Shown: positions 22,618 through 26,681 of the stretch, piece by piece
Numbering within the stretch: the stretch's first letter is position 1
Layout: every line of letters begins with the position of its first letter
From: JBGLNJ01 sp964353405
GTDB lineage: Bacteria; Chloroflexota; Anaerolineae; Fen-1058
Reading direction: 5' to 3'
Assembly: GCA_964353405.1 (NCBI GenBank)
Contig: CAYGWJ010000183.1
Location: forward strand, 1-26,681
Length of the DNA: 26,681 bases
Program-made: the position numbers and the translations under genes
Notes under the pieces: generated by a model
Database searches by the model: none
Seen by the model: the letters and a program-made list of their open reading frames with translations, nothing else
Told to the model about the DNA's origin: nothing

Positions 22618-23366
22618 GATGATGGGTCTCCCGTGACGCGAGCGCGCTGTGGGGCGGGTAAATAGGTGAGGGCCTTGCGCAGCATCAGGGCCCGTGGCCG
22701 GCGCTGGCGATGGACGACTTGTTGTGCCAGCCAGTCAGTCAACAGATCGGGATAGTATCTGCCAAGCGTCTTGAGTCCCCAGCCTATGCCTTTGATGGCA
22801 TCCTTGTCCTGTTCCTCGAACATCGGCTCCAGTAGGGCCAACAACTGTTTGGCCTGGGGCACGTACTCGGGTGCGCCGCGCGAACGCTTGGCCCAAAAGT
22901 GAACGGCGACGCCGACCGTGCGCCGCACCCAGCGGTTGGCGTCTTGACGCCAGGGGGCAAGCAGATTCAGTGTATGCGGCAAGTGTGCGATGAGCGCCGG
23001 GCCGGGGACGCGCTCGCCCAGGATGTCCGTTGCGTACCACACGTCGCCGGCGATGATAAAGCTGTGGCAGCGAGACAATGCGCCGGTCAGGTCGCGCTCC
23101 AACTGCTGGCCCAGCGCGCTGCCGATTACGACCCAGCCGCCCTCTGTCCTGGCCGCCGCGACGCGCTCGAGGAAACGGTTGACAGCCTTGAGTGGACCTG
23201 CGCCGATGGCCTCACCGATGTATCCCAAAATCGGAAAGGGTGTGTGCTCCGCCAGAACCGGCGCCAGCAACGAGTAGGCGGCGTTGTACTCTACGCTGGA
23301 CATTCGACCCGCCTGAACATGAGCGGCGATGCGTTGTCCCAGGTCTCGGGCTGCCTGTGCTTTCAT
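22614..23366 (-). CDS. AlkD-like DNA alkylation repair protein (HEAT-repeat fold)
   Basis: The 250-residue, all-helical protein resembles the AlkC/AlkD HEAT-like DNA glycosylases, which excise positively charged alkylated bases without flipping them. Residues at nearly the same spacing as in Bacillus AlkD are visible: Trp110 and Asp114 (DVWYATDILG), Arg148 (NRWVRRT) and Trp196 (GIGWGLKTLG). The start is taken at 23366 (MKAQAARDLG), with GGGGA upstream on the minus strand; an alternative ATG is at 23393, and the frame continues to 23594 without conserved content. A well-formed promoter with an overlapping dyad lies about 80-105 bases upstream. The protein is tail-to-tail with the SDR and unrelated to the sugar genes. 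A nuclease or binding-only role is possible, as not all HEAT-like members are glycosylases. Confidence 0.7.
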   Translation of the reverse strand: MKAQAARDLGQRIAAHVQAGRMSSVEYNAAYSLLAPVLAEHTPFPILGYIGEAIGAGPLKAVNRFLERVAAARTEGGWVVIGSALGQQLERDLTGALSRCHSFIIAGDVWYATDILGERVPGPALIAHLPHTLNLLAPWRQDANRWVRRTVGVAVHFWAKRSRGAPEYVPQAKQLLALLEPMFEEQDKDAIKGIGWGLKTLGRYYPDLLTDWLAQQVVHRQRRPRALMLRKALTYLPAPQRARVTGDPSS

Positions 23367-23434
23367 GCATGGTCCCCATCTCTGCCAGATCATCTGTATT
23401 CGTCTGGATTGGTCTCTTCCAGACTCAAGTAGTG

Positions 23435-23473
23435 GTTCAGCCAGAGTATATCGCAGGCTGAACAGCAAATCAA
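23435..23473 (-). promoter_or_regulatory. Promoter with overlapping operator dyad for the AlkD-like gene
   Basis: On the minus strand TTGATT (23473-23468) is followed after exactly 17 bases by TATACT (23450-23445), a strong sigma70-type pair. A perfect inverted repeat, GTTCAGCC (23435-23442) and GGCTGAAC (23456-23463) with a 13-base centre, covers the -10 box and part of the spacer. This is a good geometry for repression, for example a damage-responsive switch; the motif is not a standard LexA box that I recognise. Confidence 0.5.
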
Positions 23474-23685
23474 GCGGCGCGTCAGTGCGGGCTGGGCAAA
23501 TAAACAACCTGCGCGAGAATCTAAAGCTTTTCCCGATCTGACGTTCAGCCGGGGCGATTCGTGGGGGAACACCATCGCGTATGGACAAGACCATTGCGAA
23601 TATGTGCTCAGGAAGAAGGCTTGACGTACGTGCAGGCAGAGCGTTAGCGGCAACATCTCCGCAGCGCCAGTCAGGTCAAGAGTGC
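23474..23685. other. Intergenic stretch, nothing identifiable
   Basis: Open frames cross this stretch on both strands, but none has a ribosome site, a family motif or natural composition. It separates the AlkD-like promoter from the methyltransferase remnant. Confidence 0.4.
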
Positions 23686-23793
23686 TCATTGGGCGCGTTG
23701 GCCCTGCCACTCGAGCGTGGCACTCGCGTCCTCGATCAAGGCTCGATAATCGGGAATATCGTTCAGCGCCAGATCGCATGTGATCAGGTCGAA
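23686..23793 (-). pseudogene. Small remnant of a SAM-dependent methyltransferase
   Basis: On the minus strand 35 codons read FDLITCDLALNDIPDYRAL then IEDASATLEWQGQRAQ, between a TAG at 23796-23794 and a TGA at 23688-23686. The FDL-(I/V)-T-C, A-L-N-D-I-P-D-Y-R-A-L pattern is the motif region that follows the cofactor loops in class I (type 11) methyltransferases. The usual continuation to an L-K/R-P-G-G turn is damaged. No other part of the enzyme is recognisable. It is a relic; the call rests on one short motif. Confidence 0.4.
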
Positions 23794-23854
23794 CTATTTC
23801 CGTTTAGCCTTGCCTGGCCCGCGCGACATCAGCGCCGACCCGCAATTCGTCAAT

Positions 23855-23909
23855 AGACGCCAAGAATGCCAAGGGCAGCCAATAACGAGCCTTGGCGTTC
23901 CTGGCGTCT
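23855..23909. repeat. Long imperfect palindrome (20-bp arms)
   Basis: AGACGCCAAGAATGCCAAGG (23855-23874) pairs with 23890-23909 with 18 of 20 positions complementary, around a 15-base loop. It lies between the minus-strand methyltransferase relic and the + strand MttB gene. Direct sub-repeats of a GCCAAGA/GCCAAGG type within the arm suggest a dispersed palindromic repeat, not a terminator; no T-run follows on either side. Confidence 0.55.
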
Positions 23910-23920
23910 TGCGGTAAGAT
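23892..23920 (+). promoter_or_regulatory. Candidate promoter of the MttB-family gene
   Basis: TTGGCG (23892-23897) and TAAGAT (23915-23920) are 17 bases apart. The -35 box lies in the right arm of the palindrome, so cruciform or protein binding there would affect it. Transcription would start near 23927, about 40 bases before the ATG. An alternative -35, TTGACG (23929-23934), has no partner at suitable spacing. Confidence 0.3.
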
Positions 23921-23968
23921 TACGGCGTTTGACGTTTCACACATCAATCTCTTTCAAGGATAAACTCT

Positions 23969-25414
23969 ATGATCCAAAGCAACTATTCTGCTTTTCTCGC
24001 TCCTTACTTTCGCAAGCTCTCGGATGATCAACTGGCTCAGATGCACGCGGCCAGCCTGGAAATCCTGGAACGCACCGGCGTCCAGTTGCACCTGCCGGAA
24101 GCGATTGACCTGCTCCGCAAAGCGGGCGGGCACGTGCTTGACGACGGCTGGGTGCGGATTCCTTCGCACCTGGTCGAGTGGGCGTTGAGGACTGCGCCCA
24201 AGCGTATCACCTGGGCGAACCGCCACGGCCAGCGCGTGATGGCGCTACAAGGGCGCAACGTGTACTATGGCTGCGGCTCGGATTGCCCCAACGTAATTGA
24301 CGTTCGCACGGGCGAGCATCGAGCAGGCACGCTGTCCGACGTCGTCGAAGCGGCGCGCGTGCTGGACGCGCTGCCCAACATTGATTTTCTCATGTCGTTC
24401 TGCATGGCATCCGACGCGCCGCAGGTCATCGCCGACCGCTACCAGATGCAGGCGCTGCTCTCGAACAGCGTCAAGCCGATCCTGTTCGTCACCACCGATT
24501 TCCCTGGCTGCGTGGACTGTGTGGAGATGGCTGAGATCGTCGCGGGCGGCGCGGATGCGCTGCGCCGGAATCCGATTTGCGCGTGCTACATCAACGTGAC
24601 CTCGCCCATCCAGCACAACGCCGAGTCGCTGCAAAAGCTATTGTTCATGGCCGAGAAGGGCCTGCCGACGACGTACAACCCGGTGGTCTTGCGCGGAACG
24701 AACGGCCCGGTGACGCACGCGGGCGCGGTGGCATTCGGCAACGCCGGCGAGCTGGCTGGGTTGGTCATCGCGCAGCTCAAGCGCGAGGGCGCGCCGATCA
24801 TTCTCACCGGCGGCACGCAGGACATGCTCGACATGCGCACGACGCAGGATGTCTACGCCGCGCCAGAGAACCGCGTGCTGTGCGTCGAGATGGCGCACTA
24901 TTACAACATGCCGATCTTTGGCCTGGGTGGCTGCAGCGATTCGCAGTTGCCCGACGAGCAGGCATTAGCCGAAATCTCGCTTTCGCTCTTGACCGAGACG
25001 CTGGCCGGCTCGCACTTGATTCACGACGTGGGCTATCTGGCGGGCGGCATGACCAACTCGCTCGAATCCGTCGTCATGGCCGACGAGGTCATCCACTGGA
25101 TCCGGCGCTTTACGCAAGGCGTCGAGGTCAGCCGCGAGACGCTGGCGCTGGATGTGATCCACGAATTCGGCCCCAAGGGTGATTTCCTTTCCAGTCCCCA
25201 CACGCGCGCGCATTTCCGTAAAGACTGGTACCCCAAGTTGATCGAGCGACAACGCTGGGAGAATTGGTCGGCGGCCGGCGGCAAGACGTTTCGCCAGCGG
25301 GCGCGGGAAAGGGCGCTCAAGGTATTGGAGACGCATCAACCCGAGGCGTTGCCCGGAGATATGGCGAAGGCCATTCAAGGCGTGGTGGATCGAGCAGCGG
25401 AAAAACACCTGTAG
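23969..25414 (+). CDS. MttB-family (trimethylamine methyltransferase-like) protein, non-pyrrolysine
   Basis: The 481-residue TIM-barrel protein belongs to the MttB/MtgB superfamily, whose characterised members move a methyl group from a quaternary or tertiary amine to a corrinoid protein. Family features are the opening FRKLSDDQLAQMHAASLEIL then ERTGVQLH, a TSPIQHNAESLQKLLFMAEK segment, TYNPVVLRGTNGPVT, and GGCSDSQLPDEQALAEISLS near the centre of the barrel. The frame is continuous with no internal amber codon, so it is the common non-pyrrolysine type, like glycine-betaine or proline-betaine methyltransferases. AAGGA lies 8 bases before the ATG. No corrinoid-binding protein or reactivase is encoded nearby, so the methyl acceptor must come from elsewhere or the reaction differs. 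It converges on the molybdenum hydroxylase operon, with stops 5 bases apart. Confidence 0.88.
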   Translation: MIQSNYSAFLAPYFRKLSDDQLAQMHAASLEILERTGVQLHLPEAIDLLRKAGGHVLDDGWVRIPSHLVEWALRTAPKRITWANRHGQRVMALQGRNVYYGCGSDCPNVIDVRTGEHRAGTLSDVVEAARVLDALPNIDFLMSFCMASDAPQVIADRYQMQALLSNSVKPILFVTTDFPGCVDCVEMAEIVAGGADALRRNPICACYINVTSPIQHNAESLQKLLFMAEKGLPTTYNPVVLRGTNGPVTHAGAVAFGNAGELAGLVIAQLKREGAPIILTGGTQDMLDMRTTQDVYAAPENRVLCVEMAHYYNMPIFGLGGCSDSQLPDEQALAEISLSLLTETLAGSHLIHDVGYLAGGMTNSLESVVMADEVIHWIRRFTQGVEVSRETLALDVIHEFGPKGDFLSSPHTRAHFRKDWYPKLIERQRWENWSAAGGKTFRQRARERALKVLETHQPEALPGDMAKAIQGVVDRAAEKHL

Positions 25415-25419
25415 GCTGA

Positions 25420-26304
25420 CTAGATGGCGTGGCTCGCTCTCGCACGTTCCACAGCTAGAGCCAGCGCCTCCCGTACCATCACCGGAATCAATGCTTCGCG
25501 GTACTCTTTTGACGCGCGCAGCGGATTGGAGCGCGGATGACATTCGGATTGGGCGATGCGCGCGGCCTCCTCTATTGTTTCGCGCGTCGGCGCGCGCCCG
25601 GCCAGGAACGCTTCAGCCTGCCGCGCGCGAAAGGGCCGGGCCGCCACTGGTCCCAACGCCAATGCCGCAGCCGCGACGGTTTCTCCGTCCGGCGCGAGCT
25701 GAACGGTCGCTGCGCAGTTCAGGATGGGCAGCGTGAGCGAGGGCCGTCGCCCGACACGTTTCCACGCGCAGCCCCATTTTTCTCCTGGCGCGGCAAACCG
25801 CAAGTGCGAAATCATCTGCCGCGTTGAATCGAGCGATGACGTCTTGACTCCCTGGTAAAGCGATTCGACCGGCGCCCAGCACACGCCGTCCCGATCTACC
25901 ACGCGAGCCTCGGCCTGAAGCGCCACGGCGACCACACCGCCATCGGCGGCCGGCATAGCCTGGGCAATGTTGCCGGCCCATGTCGCCATCGCTTGGATCG
26001 GCCTCGCGCCGACCGAGCAAGCCGCTTTTACCAGCGCCGGGACGCGCTCGCGCAAAAAGGGATGCTCCTGCAACACGCCAAAGGTCACGGCAGCCCCGAC
26101 AGTTACCCACTCGTCGCTAACCTCGATCCGATCCAACTCCGGAATATGAGTGATGTCTACAAGACAAGCCGGGGCGTGCCGACCCTTGTGCATCTCGAGC
26201 ATCAAGTCGGTACCGCCCGCAATGATGCGCGCCTGGCCGTTCCATTCGGCAAGCATGGTCAGAGTTTGTTCTATCGTTGTGGGATAAAGGTAGGTATGGG
26301 TCAT
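25420..26304 (-). CDS. Xanthine dehydrogenase-family FAD-binding subunit (CoxM/XdhB type)
   Basis: This is the medium subunit of a molybdenum hydroxylase, passing electrons from the iron-sulfur subunit to FAD. FAD-binding motifs are visible: ARIIAGGTDLMLEM (25-38) and ATWAGNIAQAMPAADG (107-122), corresponding to the usual TxGGN-x-A-x-PAAD loop; Trp-Ala here replaces Ile/Leu-Gly. The C-terminal CO dehydrogenase flavoprotein domain (about 180-285) is complete. The start is the ATG at 26304 (MTHTYLYPTT), since the longer frame only adds a TTG-initiated sextet. At 294 residues it is of normal length. It follows the molybdopterin subunit by 35 bases on the minus strand. The substrate may be a purine, aromatic, CO or aldehyde; it cannot be read from this subunit. 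Confidence 0.92.
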   Translation of the reverse strand: MTHTYLYPTTIEQTLTMLAEWNGQARIIAGGTDLMLEMHKGRHAPACLVDITHIPELDRIEVSDEWVTVGAAVTFGVLQEHPFLRERVPALVKAACSVGARPIQAMATWAGNIAQAMPAADGGVVAVALQAEARVVDRDGVCWAPVESLYQGVKTSSLDSTRQMISHLRFAAPGEKWGCAWKRVGRRPSLTLPILNCAATVQLAPDGETVAAAALALGPVAARPFRARQAEAFLAGRAPTRETIEEAARIAQSECHPRSNPLRASKEYREALIPVMVREALALAVERARASHAI

Positions 26305-26339
26305 GCAGAATCCGCAAATCAAAAGTCGGCAATGAATGA

Positions 26340-26681
26340 TCAGTGGTGAATCGCCGCCAGGATTCGTTCGCTGGTGGCTGGCAAGTGGCGCACTCGCGCG
26401 CCGATGGCTCGGGAGACGGCGTTGACGATGGCGGGCGCGGTCGGCAGCATGGCGGCTTCGCCCAGACCCTTGGCCCCGAATGGCCCGTAACGCCCAGTCG
26501 CCTCGACCAGGTGAACGCGCATTTCGGGCATGGACCGCATGGTGGGGAGCATGTAATCGCTGAATCCACTACTCTGGCCGGGAATGAATTCTTCCATCAA
26601 GGCCGCGCCGACGCCCATCACGATGGCGCCCTCGATTTGACCTTCTGCGTCGCATGGATTGATGGCTCGCCCGATATCGTG
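26340..26681 (-). CDS. Xanthine dehydrogenase-family molybdopterin-binding subunit, C-terminal part
   Basis: The last 113 residues of the large catalytic subunit are in the window; the rest lies beyond the right edge. Diagnostic parts are HDIGRAINPCDAEGQIEGA, a following MGVGAALMEEF helix, and GAKGLGEAAMLPTAPAIVNA, where the Glu in GLGE is the catalytic base near molybdenum in this family. The protein ends normally with SERILAAIHH. It is transcribed first in the minus-strand operon, ahead of the FAD subunit; the 2Fe-2S subunit should be further upstream, outside the window. Without the substrate-pocket loops the substrate stays open; the active-site pattern argues against nothing within the hydroxylase family. 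Confidence 0.92.
   Translation of the reverse strand, partial: HDIGRAINPCDAEGQIEGAIVMGVGAALMEEFIPGQSSGFSDYMLPTMRSMPEMRVHLVEATGRYGPFGAKGLGEAAMLPTAPAIVNAVSRAIGARVRHLPATSERILAAIHH

Noticed and set aside
23390..23779. Minus-strand ORF upstream of the AlkD-like gene
   Set aside because: Covers the promoter and dyad, has no ribosome site or family motifs, and only chance hydrophobic stretches.
23969..25414. Pyrrolysine-containing MttB
   Set aside because: No in-frame TAG is present; the frame is continuous for 481 codons.
1..26681. tRNA, rRNA, CRISPR array, intrinsic terminators with clear T-runs
   Set aside because: Looked for T-loop words, repeated 25-40-base units and GC stem plus T-tract patterns by eye; none was convincing.

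Overview
The window looks like a piece of a Chloroflexota (Anaerolineae/Caldilineae-like) chromosome, probably from an uncultured heterotroph. The best clue is the solute-binding lipoprotein at 1715-3880: right after its lipobox it has a Val/Lys/Glu/Thr-rich linker ending in TATP, a style typical of Chloroflexota binding proteins. Other clues are the moderately high GC, the dense set of sugar-type oxidoreductases and isomerases, and the UroD-like and MttB-like proteins. This taxonomic call is inference. No rRNA, tRNA or CRISPR array was seen.

Layout. 1-774 is the end of a DUF6399-type transposase-like gene. 878-1311 is a frameshifted, truncated class I aldolase. A strong promoter with an overlapping dyad (1340-1395) precedes a complete peptide/oligosaccharide-type ABC importer (1715-8323: binding protein, two permeases, two ATPases), with a long hairpin between the binding protein and the first permease. 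Next come a UroD-fold protein (8525-9628) and a beta-propeller hydrolase-like protein (9710-11044), then a short-chain dehydrogenase (SDR) stub fused to an IS4 transposase scrap, a FadR-type GntR regulator (11361-12068), a zinc alcohol dehydrogenase and a VOC protein. After a 354-bp gap with a possible four-helix-bundle remnant and heptamer repeats comes a tight operon of three SDRs (14168-16505). This leads into a class II ketose-bisphosphate aldolase and a PfkB kinase. Beyond a MITE-like segment lie a YhcH-family protein, a UroD deletion remnant, a DapA/NanA-family aldolase and a D-lyxose isomerase-like cupin. From 21555 the + strand becomes patchwork: a broken ORF, an SDR missing both ends, and, on the minus strand, an AlkD-like gene whose overlapping radical-SAM partner is cut off after about 34 codons. 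The window closes with an MttB-family methyltransferase (23969-25414), convergent with a molybdenum hydroxylase operon (FAD subunit and the start of the molybdopterin subunit) that runs out of the window.

How the genes may work together. The core reads as a carbohydrate utilisation island: uptake by the ABC importer, release or trimming by the propeller hydrolase, oxidation or reduction by the ADH and SDRs, and entry to central metabolism by two possible branches. One is isomerase, PfkB kinase, class II aldolase; the other is a DapA-type 2-keto-3-deoxy-acid aldolase. The FCD-GntR regulator is the obvious local controller, and the dyad at the importer promoter is a candidate target. The substrate cannot be read from sequence alone.

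The most notable structural theme is gene erosion and recombination: at least six gene fragments sit at abrupt junctions between otherwise healthy genes. One is a join where the 3' end of an SDR overlaps, on the opposite strand, the first codons of a radical-SAM gene.
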